Origin: Chlamydiota bacterium
GTDB lineage: Bacteria; Auribacterota; UBA3054; B51-G9
Reading direction: 5' to 3'
DNA length: 8,582 nt
Assembly: GCA_003648225.1 (NCBI GenBank)
Contig: QMOL01000116.1
Coordinates: 1 to 8,582, forward strand
A program made the translations under genes and the position numbers. The notes beneath the pieces are model-generated. The model searched no databases and was not told the DNA's origin. It saw only the letters and a list, made by a program, of their open reading frames with translations. Positions 1 to 6,134 of the stretch are shown here, piece after piece. Numbering within the stretch: the stretch's first letter is position 1; each line of letters opens with the position of its first letter.

Positions 1-6
1 ACATTT

Positions 7-33
7 GACAAAATCATTATCGACAAAATCATT
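7..33. repeat. Direct repeat, two GACAAAATCATT copies
   Basis: Exact 12-base GACAAAATCATT occurs at 7-18 and again at 22-33, separated by ATC, giving a 15-base period. It lies at the window edge, so more copies may exist to the left. The sequence is non-coding and resembles the short dispersed intergenic repeats seen elsewhere in this window, though its unit is different. Confidence 0.6.
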
Positions 34-60
34 TAAGAAAAAAATACATAAAATAATCAT

Positions 61-116
61 TTAACCACATAAGATATCCTCCTTCGGCGGACTTTCAGCA
101 TAAGAGCATATAAGAA
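61..116. repeat. CATAAGA repeat units around a small hairpin
   Basis: CATAAGA occurs at 68-74 and 99-105, and the related CATATAAGA at 107-115. Between the first two copies is a 24-base segment holding an imperfect hairpin at 77-91, TCC-T-CC paired with GG-C-GGA around a TTC loop. The hairpin segment looks inserted into an array of CATAAGA units, or is one variant unit of it. There is no U-run, so a terminator role is not supported. Confidence 0.45.
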
Positions 117-152
117 ATTGAAATTATTACTTATTAAAAATGAGTTTTATTA

Positions 153-227
153 ATTCGTGTTCATTAGTGTCCATCCGTGGTTAAAACAAAAAATTAGTGG
201 TAATTCGTGGAATTAGTGTCAAAAAAA
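153..227 (+). repeat. Period-10 ATTCGTG/ATTAGTG array, copy 1, abutting pgl
   Basis: Ten-base units starting ATTCGTG, ATTAGTG or ATCCGTG run in phase at 153, 163 and 173. An A-rich spacer follows (183-192), then further units at 193, 203 and 213, ending in GTGTCAAAAAAAG. The array overlaps the first codons of pgl and provides its GTG start at 207. The same layout, three units, an A-run, further units and the same GTGTCAAAAAAA end, occurs upstream of exbB on the other strand. A related tract follows the pgl stop. I recognise it as a type of dispersed intergenic repeat found in many environmental genomes; its function is unknown. Confidence 0.75.
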
Positions 228-911
228 GATTTTTATAAATCCGCAGCGGAATTTATTTTCGATTCTGCTGAAAAAGCCATTCAAAAAAACGGCACGTTTT
301 CTGTCGCTCTTTCCGGGGGAACTACACCAATTGGTGTTTATAAACTTCTTGCCGATTTGCTCGTCAATCGACATAAAATGTTGAATGCAATTCACATTTT
401 CTGGGGAGATGAGCGGTGTGTTCCTTACGACGATGAGCGCAGCAACTACAAATCCGCATACGACAATTTTCTTTCCAAGATAAACATTCCTAAAAAGAAC
501 ATTCACAAAATTCCTTTTATAATTAATCCCGCGAAAGCTGCGATAGAATATGAAAAGGATTTAAAAAGATTTTTCAAAACAGATGGAAATTTTTTGCCGG
601 AATTCGATTTGATTTTGCTCGGAATGGGAACCGATGGACATACAGCGTCACTTTTCCCAAGAAGCAAAGCGCTTAATGAAAAAGAGAGATGGGTTATTGA
701 TACTGAAATCCCGGAAATGTCGCCACGAGTGGAAAGAATTACATTAACTTTACCTGTAATCAATAACGCGCGATCAGTTTTATTTTTGATTTCGGGTGAG
801 GAGAAAAAGAAAATTATTGATGAAATAATTAAGAATGAGGATAAAACGGTAAAAAAATACCCTGCTGCGATGGTTAAGCCGCGTGGAAAAATCACCTGGA
901 TGATTTGCTAA
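207..911 (+). CDS. pgl: 6-phosphogluconolactonase (Pgl/DevB type)
   Basis: Cytosolic enzyme of the oxidative pentose phosphate pathway that hydrolyses 6-phosphogluconolactone to 6-phosphogluconate. The 234 residues match the usual family length. Visible motifs are LSGGTTP (35-41, phosphate-binding loop), WGDERCVP (66-73), the signature LLGMGTDGHTASLFP (137-151, with the His expected to act in catalysis), PRVERITLT (173-181) and PAAMV (219-223). The start is uncertain: GTG at 207 is the first possible one because in-frame stops lie just upstream. GTG at 216 is the alternative, and neither has a Shine-Dalgarno sequence. Both GTGs belong to the period-10 repeat. Homologues usually begin with a hydrophobic beta strand before the helix equivalent to residues 5-20, and that strand is poorly represented here. 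The C-terminus ends WMIC where relatives often show a WLLD-like motif. No zwf or gnd lies beside it. Confidence 0.93.
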   Translation: MELVSKKDFYKSAAEFIFDSAEKAIQKNGTFSVALSGGTTPIGVYKLLADLLVNRHKMLNAIHIFWGDERCVPYDDERSNYKSAYDNFLSKINIPKKNIHKIPFIINPAKAAIEYEKDLKRFFKTDGNFLPEFDLILLGMGTDGHTASLFPRSKALNEKERWVIDTEIPEMSPRVERITLTLPVINNARSVLFLISGEEKKKIIDEIIKNEDKTVKKYPAAMVKPRGKITWMIC

Positions 912-925
912 CAACCATTAAATTA

Positions 926-956
926 AATTCGTGAAGATTCGTGAAATCCGTGTCTA
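926..956 (+). repeat. Period-10 ATTCGTG tract after pgl, copy 2
   Basis: Three phased ten-base units, ATTCGTGAAG (927-936), ATTCGTGAAA (937-946) and TCCGTGTCTA (947-956), fill most of the 64-base gap between the convergent pgl and the secreted-protein gene. It belongs to the same sequence family as the array upstream of pgl. No hairpin with a U-run is visible in this gap, so transcription from the two sides may overlap. Confidence 0.65.
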
Positions 957-975
957 AATATTATTAACCTGCAAA

Positions 976-3636
976 TTATCTTCTCCGGCATGGCAATATT
1001 TTAATTTTCGTATTCGCGGAACTGATTATTACACCATCCATATCAATTAAATTAACATTAATTTTATAAATTCCCGGAATAAAGTTATCTAATTTCAAAT
1101 AATTCTTTTGCCGTGGCTTTGTTGATTTAGTATTTATTGTTACATATTCTTTATTATCATTCCCAATAATTTTAAATTCCAATTTAGTTTTCTTTAATAA
1201 TTTTCTCTCTCCTTTCCATTCAGTCTCTAAGCAAATAACGTCATTTTCTCTTATGGCGAAAGCGTCAGAAGAGATAATTTTCAGCGGTTGTTTTTTTAAA
1301 GGTGGGATAAGTATATCTATGATTTTATCCGCTCCGTTAAGTTTTATGTGAGCAAATTTCAATTTACTTTTTGAAAATGGTTTCCAGGCAAAAAAACCGT
1401 TGTCATTTCTTCTACAAATATTCAAACCAAAGTCATCGCTATGAGTCAGACAATCGGTTAGTGGAATTGCAAATTCAACGCAACGGCAATAATCCGCTTT
1501 TTCGCGAGCGCGTTGCTTCTCGAGTTTAGGTGCAAGAGCAGATTGAACATTAATGTTTTGTTTCCACAATTTCCCGTCACTTTTCATTCCTCTCACCTTT
1601 CCGGAAAAATCGACTGAAAGTTTATTCCATATTTTATTTTCGTTACCTTGATTGATGAACAATTCTACTGAATCATTTTTCATATTGAATGTTTTGTTTT
1701 TGTAACAGGTAACCAGAATATAAAAATTAGAGTCATACCAACCGAGTTGTGCTTCAGTTTGAATATCGGCATTATTATCACCTGATATTTTTGAGAAGCG
1801 TTTAATTTTAAGGGAATTCCGCCATTCATTTTTGTCGATTTTACCGTCAATCCTCGGCATTGAAATGAGTTCACGTACAGAATAAACTGTTTCTTTCTTT
1901 TTCTTTTTAGTTTTTCTTAGCGAAAGTGGAATTGAAACACTTTCGATAAAAGATACATTTGGATAAATTGTGGTAGAAATATTTACATTCTGTGAATCAC
2001 TGTCGCACATCTTCATTAATTTAATAATATCGTTTGCAATCATCATCCGAGCGCGATCATAATCTTTCGCCGTCCATCCGTTTGGAAGTTTTTGTTCACC
2101 TGTAATAAACGCGATAGCGTTTGAATCGTAAGAAACACCTGTCAAACTTACTTGTTCTTTTGTAAGCATTGCGGTCCATTTAGACGCTATATTTAGTGGC
2201 GGCGTAGTTTTCAAAGAATTGATCAGATATTTAATATCGTCTTGAGATTCATCAATTTCCCGCGATTGAATTTTTTGCTTTCTCGCTTTTTTGAGCCAAT
2301 ATTTCAAAATGTTAAAGTAATTTAAATCGTTATTCCCAATATTCACCGCGTAACGCGCAATAGAAATTTGATTTGTAAGATAAACACTTATCCTGTCTCC
2401 CGCGTCACAGTCGAAATCATCAAAAGCATCACCTAGAATTATTTGCGGCAAAGATTTCACAATATTATTGCTTCCGCCAATAACTTTAAAAAAGCCGGAC
2501 GCGTAACGATTAAGTTCAGGTTTTATGCTTTCCAAATCACAATTTAAAATAAAATTATTGCTTAAAGACTTTTTATTTACAGAAAAAGGGTATACATCAA
2601 GCGAAACAGGAATTAAATTTCTGTTGGTTAATACTCCGTTTATTGTTTCAAAAATTACGTTCGCGAAATAAGTTCCCGGAATCGCAGAATCGGGAATATT
2701 TAATGTAAATTGAAATGTTCGCGTTGCTTTTGAAGGCAGGTTGGTAAAATAATTGCCTTTTAGAATGTACAACGGCATATCAGCGATAAAAAATTTTGAA
2801 TCATAAGAAAGTCTTTTATCCAGATATCCCACTTTTCCAATTGAAGTAGTTAGTGAAAGTTTATTTGAATTGTTAGAAATAAAATCGGAAAGCGATATTG
2901 AAACTTTATTTTGCTTTTTACATGTTCTAAAAGATAAGGAATAATAGAGTTCCTCGCCCTTTGCGGCAAAAAGTTTTATCTTATAAACTTTTTCGAACGG
3001 AAGCGGAATCGTATCTTTGAAGACTTGCCCCGAAGTGTTACGCGAGAAAAAGAAAGTATTTGTTTGTAAAGGTTCATTATTTAAATCAAGGTAAGCTATT
3101 TTTTTGAAAGGTATATAAGAAGATAATTCAGTTCTAAAATTATCAAAATAAATAATTGTATTTTTTGTAGAATTAGTTATCCGGAACTGATATCCGGAAA
3201 TCGTGTTAAAATTCTCACGGGCAAGCGCGAAAGGAATTTCTACAGTCGTTTTTTTGTGTTTGATAAGTTTTGTTGACTGTTCAACATATTTATTTCCCGC
3301 AAGAAAAACTTTACAAAAAAGAATTATGTCATCGGAAGATTTGTTGTAAACGTCAAATAACAACGATTCATCTGATTTCTTGTTGATTGACATCACAGGC
3401 AGAAAAAAATTCTGTGTTGCATTTGGATAATTCGTATTGAAAGATAATTTTACGGAAAATTTTCCGTCGGTGGAATATTCATTCGTTCGATCAATTTTAC
3501 AATATTTATCAATGCCGAAAATAATACCTGATGTGGTTTCAAATGAATCGATACGATTTATTGGCCGCGCGAGTGAATTCCGCGTGATAAAAAGCAACAG
3601 CGCAATGACACAAACAAATTTAAAGCTGGGTTTCAT
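976..3636 (-). CDS. Secreted multidomain protein with CBM9/DOMON-like carbohydrate-binding domain
   Basis: An 886-residue exported protein. Residues 1-23 form a signal peptide: a basic start, a hydrophobic VCVIALLLFI core and likely cleavage after SLA. Residues 28-170 look like a jelly-roll ligand-binding module, with the YFDNFR strand (163-168) typical of their ends. Residues 177-350 form a beta-sandwich whose IPDSAIPGTYFANVIFE segment (314-330) resembles the domain before the catalytic barrel in DUF4091/GH123-like proteins. Residues 355-575 are unrecognised and seem too short and unmotivated for an intact barrel. After a lysine-rich linker (575-581), residues 586-766 match the CBM9/DOMON-like fold (IDGKIDKNEW, LGWYDSNFYILV, DSVELFI). 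A last beta-sandwich (775-886) ends GIYKINVNLIDMDG. It probably binds carbohydrate outside the cytoplasm; catalysis is not supported. ATG at 3636 lies 5 bases after the nitroreductase stop and has no clear Shine-Dalgarno, so translation may be coupled. Confidence 0.75.
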   Translation of the reverse strand: MKPSFKFVCVIALLLFITRNSLARPINRIDSFETTSGIIFGIDKYCKIDRTNEYSTDGKFSVKLSFNTNYPNATQNFFLPVMSINKKSDESLLFDVYNKSSDDIILFCKVFLAGNKYVEQSTKLIKHKKTTVEIPFALARENFNTISGYQFRITNSTKNTIIYFDNFRTELSSYIPFKKIAYLDLNNEPLQTNTFFFSRNTSGQVFKDTIPLPFEKVYKIKLFAAKGEELYYSLSFRTCKKQNKVSISLSDFISNNSNKLSLTTSIGKVGYLDKRLSYDSKFFIADMPLYILKGNYFTNLPSKATRTFQFTLNIPDSAIPGTYFANVIFETINGVLTNRNLIPVSLDVYPFSVNKKSLSNNFILNCDLESIKPELNRYASGFFKVIGGSNNIVKSLPQIILGDAFDDFDCDAGDRISVYLTNQISIARYAVNIGNNDLNYFNILKYWLKKARKQKIQSREIDESQDDIKYLINSLKTTPPLNIASKWTAMLTKEQVSLTGVSYDSNAIAFITGEQKLPNGWTAKDYDRARMMIANDIIKLMKMCDSDSQNVNISTTIYPNVSFIESVSIPLSLRKTKKKKKETVYSVRELISMPRIDGKIDKNEWRNSLKIKRFSKISGDNNADIQTEAQLGWYDSNFYILVTCYKNKTFNMKNDSVELFINQGNENKIWNKLSVDFSGKVRGMKSDGKLWKQNINVQSALAPKLEKQRAREKADYCRCVEFAIPLTDCLTHSDDFGLNICRRNDNGFFAWKPFSKSKLKFAHIKLNGADKIIDILIPPLKKQPLKIISSDAFAIRENDVICLETEWKGERKLLKKTKLEFKIIGNDNKEYVTINTKSTKPRQKNYLKLDNFIPGIYKINVNLIDMDGVIISSANTKIKILPCRRR

Positions 3637-3641
3637 TTATT

Positions 3642-4217
3642 TCATAATTCACGAAGAATTATTTCATTAAGCGAACGTTTTGGAACATGATGAATATTTT
3701 TTTCATCACGCCAATATTTAATATCATCCGGTGATTTCGTTTCTTCTATCTGTACTGTTTCCACAGGTTTTCCAAGTGCAATTACAAGTAATATCTCGAA
3801 TTGAAAATCAATGCTTAACTCTTCAGCAAGTTCTTCCCTTTTTATTGATCCGATCATACAGCCGCCGAGTCCTTTTTCTGTTGCGCCAAGCAAAATACTT
3901 TGCGCGGCAATACCGCAATCGCAACTGAAATCATTTTTAATGTTTTTGTCTCCGAGAATAATAATATATGCTGAAGGCCTTTCTTTTTCAATCGGCCCAT
4001 CCCAGTCTTTAAGATAACCTGCCCAGGCAAGCTGAGGAAAAACCTTTAAATTAGTTTCAGATGAATTAGAGATAATGAATTTCAGTGACTGTAAATTTGC
4101 TCCTGAAGGAGAAAGGCGCGCAAAATCAATTAATTCTCTTAATGAGTCATAAGGAATTTTGTGTGAATTATCAAACCTTCTATAACTTCTATTTCTTCTT
4201 ATAAGGTCTTTAATCAT
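3642..4217 (-). CDS. Nitroreductase-family flavoprotein
   Basis: A 191-residue FMN-dependent oxidoreductase of the NADH oxidase/nitroreductase family, expected to be a cytosolic dimer using NAD(P)H. The N-terminal IRRNRSYRRF (6-15) is the phosphate-contacting Arg/Ser motif. SPSGANLQS (36-44) is the second FMN-binding motif, and DCGIAAQSILLGATEKGLGGCMIG (99-122) is the conserved helix and glycine turn near the flavin. VIALGKPVE (145-153) precedes the C-terminal arm that wraps the partner subunit. The size fits the small subgroup. The substrate cannot be read from sequence: possibilities include quinones, nitro compounds or thioether/iodotyrosine-type substrates. The start ATG is the first of the frame and lacks a Shine-Dalgarno. 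The stop lies 5 bases before the secreted-protein start, so the two are probably cotranscribed, although no shared function is evident. Confidence 0.9.
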   Translation of the reverse strand: MIKDLIRRNRSYRRFDNSHKIPYDSLRELIDFARLSPSGANLQSLKFIISNSSETNLKVFPQLAWAGYLKDWDGPIEKERPSAYIIILGDKNIKNDFSCDCGIAAQSILLGATEKGLGGCMIGSIKREELAEELSIDFQFEILLVIALGKPVETVQIEETKSPDDIKYWRDEKNIHHVPKRSLNEIILREL

Positions 4218-4377
4218 AGTGCTTTGGTATTTTTTGTTTAGTGTTGCTCAAAGTAAATTGTGATTTTTCAAAGCACAATTGAATTTCCGTGCTTATTCAT
4301 TTGTACTTTATTCGCTTTGCTATTTAGTCGTTCCTTAAAAAGTCAAATTTTCGGCGATTATAAGGCGATAAAGCGAA

Positions 4378-4395
4378 AGCGTATTTTTATACGCT
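4378..4395. repeat. Perfect hairpin, 7-bp stem
   Basis: AGCGTAT (4378-4384) pairs exactly with ATACGCT (4389-4395) around a TTTT loop. It lies about 160 bases upstream of the nitroreductase start, far from any gene end and without a U-run, so it is not a clear terminator. It could be a protein-binding palindrome or a relic of a repeat. Confidence 0.5.
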
Positions 4396-4561
4396 GAGCT
4401 GAAATCAACGCAGTAATCAACCAAATTTGGCTTTTACACCTTTTTTTGCAAGGATTTTATAATAAATGTTTTAAACTTTGCAATGTTTTACCCGTTTTTA
4501 AGCTTGAATATCCTATTAGTTCTACTTTAAAATGGTTTTTAAGGGACGACTATTTATTAAT

Positions 4562-4604
4562 CCCCTCTCGAGCAGAATGTTCCGGTCGAAGCATCGGGAA
4601 GGGG
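4562..4604. repeat. GC-rich palindromic repeat-like segment
   Basis: The outer arms CCCCT (4562-4566) and AGGGG (4600-4604) enclose an inner stem-loop, TTCCGGT (4580-4586) against ATCGGGAA (4593-4600) with one bulge and one wobble. GC content is much higher than in the surrounding DNA. CCCCTCTCGAG followed by GGGGTGGC resembles a class of C/G-armed dispersed palindromes common in environmental bacterial genomes. This copy looks degenerate or interrupted. Confidence 0.4.
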
Positions 4605-4699
4605 TGGCGTGTAACGATGGGTATGTTTTTCACTTTATAACTCGATATTCCGTGTTAGATCTTCTAAATTCCATCGATCCAAAACAAAATCTCCCTTCC

Positions 4700-4717
4700 C
4701 CCCTTTACAAAAAGGGG
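4700..4717 (-). repeat. C-run/G-run hairpin downstream of the kinase gene
   Basis: CCCCTTT (4700-4706) pairs with AAAGGGG (4711-4717) around a 4-base loop, and a short AATCT direct repeat flanks it at 4688-4692 and 4722-4726. It follows the kinase stop on that strand, so it could reduce read-through. The nearest T-run comes about 12 bases after the stem, which makes a weak terminator at best. Its composition resembles the element inserted in the 3' end of the kinase gene. Confidence 0.45.
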
Positions 4718-4731
4718 AATTAATCTATTAT

Positions 4732-5928
4732 TTAGGACGCTGAGAACGGCGTCACTCCATTATTCGATAAACTCCCCTCCTTGTCGAGGAGGGATGCCTG
4801 AAAGGGGGGATAGTTTCCATTATTCCATATCTTCCTCACTATTTCATTCATCGCTTCTTCTTGTTCTTCCATAGATTGAACGAGCTTGAACTGAACACGG
4901 GCGCGATCGAGGTTATGATTTTCCCGATGCGTTTTAAAATAAATATCGCCATTAAGATGGTCAGCAAGAAAACGCAAGCCTATTTCATAAGTGATTAGTT
5001 TTCCTGAGAAGGCAAGAAGCTCAATTTCCTTCAATGAAAGCGATTTGCCGGCCGATTCAAGATAACCCCGGACAAGCGCGTCAAACATTTTAATATCCAT
5101 TTTAATTAAATCAAGATTTCGCTCGTCTTCTTCTCCGGTTGGTGTTGCAGTACGAACACAATCACCAAAATCATAGAGAGCGAGGCCGGGCATAACGGTA
5201 TCGAGATCAATAACACAAATTCCTTTTCCGGAATTATCATCAATCATCACGTTATTTAATTTTGTATCATTGTGAGTAACTCGCAGCTTCATTGTTCCTG
5301 CAGTTAGGCAATCGGTTAAGACTGAAGTAATATTTTTTCTGGAATTGGCAAAACCTATTTCCTTTTTTGCTGAAGCTATGCGTTTCTTTGAGGCGTTTAA
5401 CACCGCCTGTTCGAACTGTTCAAATCGCTTAGGCGTATTATGAAAGTCCGGAATTGTTTCGTGAAGTTGGTTAATCGGCAAATCACTGAGCAAAGAAGTG
5501 AATTCTCCAAATGATTTTGCCGCCTGATAAGCCTGATCAGTTGATTGTGCCACATCATAAGTTGTAGCTTTTTCGATAAAGAGATACGTTCTCCACACGG
5601 TATTATTTTTATCCACGAACCATTTTTCACCTGTAACAGTTGGAACAAGAGTCAGAACTTGTCTTGAGGGATTAATTCCTGCATTTTCATATTTTTTTCT
5701 TATATGCGAAGTAACTTTATCAATATTTTCCATCACCTGTACAGGTTTTTTGAAAATATTGCCATTTATTTTTTGTAAGACATGATGACCAAGTCGTTTG
5801 CCGTTATTAATTCGCAGGAAGTAAGTATGATTAATATGGCCTGTTTTACAAATTAGAAGTTCTGCGAGATGATTTTTCCCGAAAAAGCGTTCTATAGCAA
5901 AATCTATTGTTTTTCGTATTTTTTCCAT
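4732..5928 (-). CDS. Sugar kinase of the aminoglycoside phosphotransferase fold, N-acetylhexosamine 1-kinase-like
   Basis: A 398-residue cytosolic kinase of the APH/choline kinase fold. The closest family I recognise is NahK-like enzymes, which use ATP to phosphorylate GlcNAc or GalNAc at C1; the exact substrate is inferred. The N-lobe starts near residue 8, and the GHINHTYFLRI strand (30-40) is its nucleotide loop region. The Brenner motif is HNDTKLNN (219-226), with D221 as expected catalytic base. VIDLDTVMPG (239-248) supplies the metal-binding Asp, followed by LYDFGDCVRTATPTGEEDE (251-269), characteristic of this subgroup. The family core appears to end about residue 370 (VRKIW). The last 28 residues include a 20-residue in-frame insert from a palindromic element (about 371-390). 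The start is ATG at 5928: no Shine-Dalgarno, but a TATAAT box 6 bases upstream suggests a leaderless transcript. It stands alone, divergent from the exonuclease gene. Confidence 0.8.
   Translation of the reverse strand: MEKIRKTIDFAIERFFGKNHLAELLICKTGHINHTYFLRINNGKRLGHHVLQKINGNIFKKPVQVMENIDKVTSHIRKKYENAGINPSRQVLTLVPTVTGEKWFVDKNNTVWRTYLFIEKATTYDVAQSTDQAYQAAKSFGEFTSLLSDLPINQLHETIPDFHNTPKRFEQFEQAVLNASKKRIASAKKEIGFANSRKNITSVLTDCLTAGTMKLRVTHNDTKLNNVMIDDNSGKGICVIDLDTVMPGLALYDFGDCVRTATPTGEEDERNLDLIKMDIKMFDALVRGYLESAGKSLSLKEIELLAFSGKLITYEIGLRFLADHLNGDIYFKTHRENHNLDRARVQFKLVQSMEEQEEAMNEIVRKIWNNGNYPPFQASLLDKEGSLSNNGVTPFSAS
4756..4825. mobile_element. 50-bp palindromic element with 10-bp flanking direct repeat, inside the kinase gene
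   Basis: TCCATTATTC occurs exactly at 4756-4765 and 4816-4825. The 50 bases between them (4766-4815) carry a perfect 7-bp hairpin, CCCTCCT (4775-4781) with AGGAGGG (4787-4793). Their ends are loosely inverted: AACTCCCC near one side, and AACTATCCCCCC read from the other. One flanking copy plus the element is 60 bp, exactly 20 codons, so the kinase frame is preserved. Without it the gene would read ...IWNNGVTPFSAS and stop. This is what insertion of a tiny non-autonomous element with target duplication would leave. No transposase is present in the window, so any mobilising enzyme would act in trans. Confidence 0.6.
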
Positions 5929-5934
5929 TAAGAA

Positions 5935-5963
5935 ATTATAAGAAAAAAGCTATATAAATGCAA
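5935..5963 (-). promoter_or_regulatory. Sigma-70-type promoter of the kinase gene, placing the transcript start at the ATG
   Basis: Read on the minus strand, TTGCAT is followed after 17 bases by a perfect TATAAT, which ends 6 bases before the kinase ATG. That spacing would start transcription at or next to the start codon, giving a leaderless mRNA. This agrees with the absence of a Shine-Dalgarno sequence. The -35 box matches the consensus only in TTG, and the region is AT-rich, so chance is possible. Confidence 0.5.
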
Positions 5964-6026
5964 GAAAGACTTTATAGTTTTTATGGACAAAATGAACCCA
6001 TAGGCCAAACGGGTCTAAAGTCAATG

Positions 6027-6055
6027 TTGACAGAAAAGCTCTGCTTCGGTATTAT
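6027..6055 (+). promoter_or_regulatory. Sigma-70-type promoter of the exonuclease gene
   Basis: A perfect TTGACA (6027-6032) is followed by a 17-base spacer and TATTAT (6050-6055), five of six to consensus. It is the best promoter match I found in the window. Transcription would begin near 6062 and leave a leader of about 70 bases before the exonuclease ATG. It is divergent from the kinase promoter, 60-100 bases away. Confidence 0.6.
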
Positions 6056-6091
6056 TATAAGGGTGGATATTAAGAATAGAGTGATGGAGTA

Positions 6092-6119
6092 GATTAACAA
6101 ATAAAGATTAACGAATAAC
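6092..6119 (+). repeat. GATTAAC tandem repeat, period 14, in the exonuclease leader
   Basis: GATTAACAAATAAA (6092-6105) is followed directly by GATTAACGAATAAC (6106-6119), two near-identical 14-base units. They lie 15-43 bases upstream of the exonuclease ATG, inside the predicted leader, where a ribosome-binding site would be expected but none is seen. It is a different repeat family from the ATTCGTG arrays. Confidence 0.5.
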
Positions 6120-6134
6120 CGATAATTAATTTTC

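Larger units (their letters stand above)
1..206. other. Gene-free repeat-rich region upstream of pgl
   Basis: No coding frame is supported here. The stretch is a mosaic of short repeats: two GACAAAATCATT copies at its left edge, CATAAGA units around a small hairpin in the middle, and a period-10 ATTCGTG/ATTAGTG array running into the pgl start. I find no convincing sigma-70 promoter for pgl. The left end is cut by the window edge, so whatever gene precedes it is unseen. Confidence 0.6.
4218..4731. other. Gene-free region with hairpins and GC-rich palindromes
   Basis: This 514-base gap lies between the start of the nitroreductase gene and the stop of the kinase gene. I see no supported gene: the longest frames are about 64 codons, have no ribosome-binding site and run through repeat-like DNA. 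The gap holds an AT-rich part (4218-4440) with a perfect 7-bp hairpin, then a GC-rich palindromic segment near 4562-4604 and a C-run/G-run hairpin at 4700-4717. It must contain the promoter of the nitroreductase operon, but I could not identify one confidently. Confidence 0.6.

Noticed and set aside
153..227. CRISPR-like array
   Set aside because: The units are about 10 bases and contiguous, with no unique spacers of 30-40 bases and no cas gene, so this is a short-period repeat and not CRISPR.
503..895. 130-codon open frame on the minus strand inside pgl
   Set aside because: It lies opposite a strongly supported enzyme gene, and its translation shows only low-complexity hydrophobic and serine-rich sequence, as expected of a shadow frame.
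895..911. Frameshift at the end of pgl, because WMIC replaces a WLLD-like ending
   Set aside because: Neither other frame gives a family-like continuation, and the protein length is already normal, so a simple divergent end is more likely.
4447..4465. TTGCAA and TATAAT words near 4447-4461 as a plus-strand promoter
   Set aside because: The two words are only 6 bases apart, far too close for a sigma-70 promoter, and no gene lies downstream on that strand.
4446..4640. Open frame of about 64 codons on the plus strand in the large gap
   Set aside because: It has no ATG-type start with a ribosome-binding site, runs through the GC-rich palindromic segment, and its translation has no recognisable domain. 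The overlapping frame at 4532-4723 fails in the same way.
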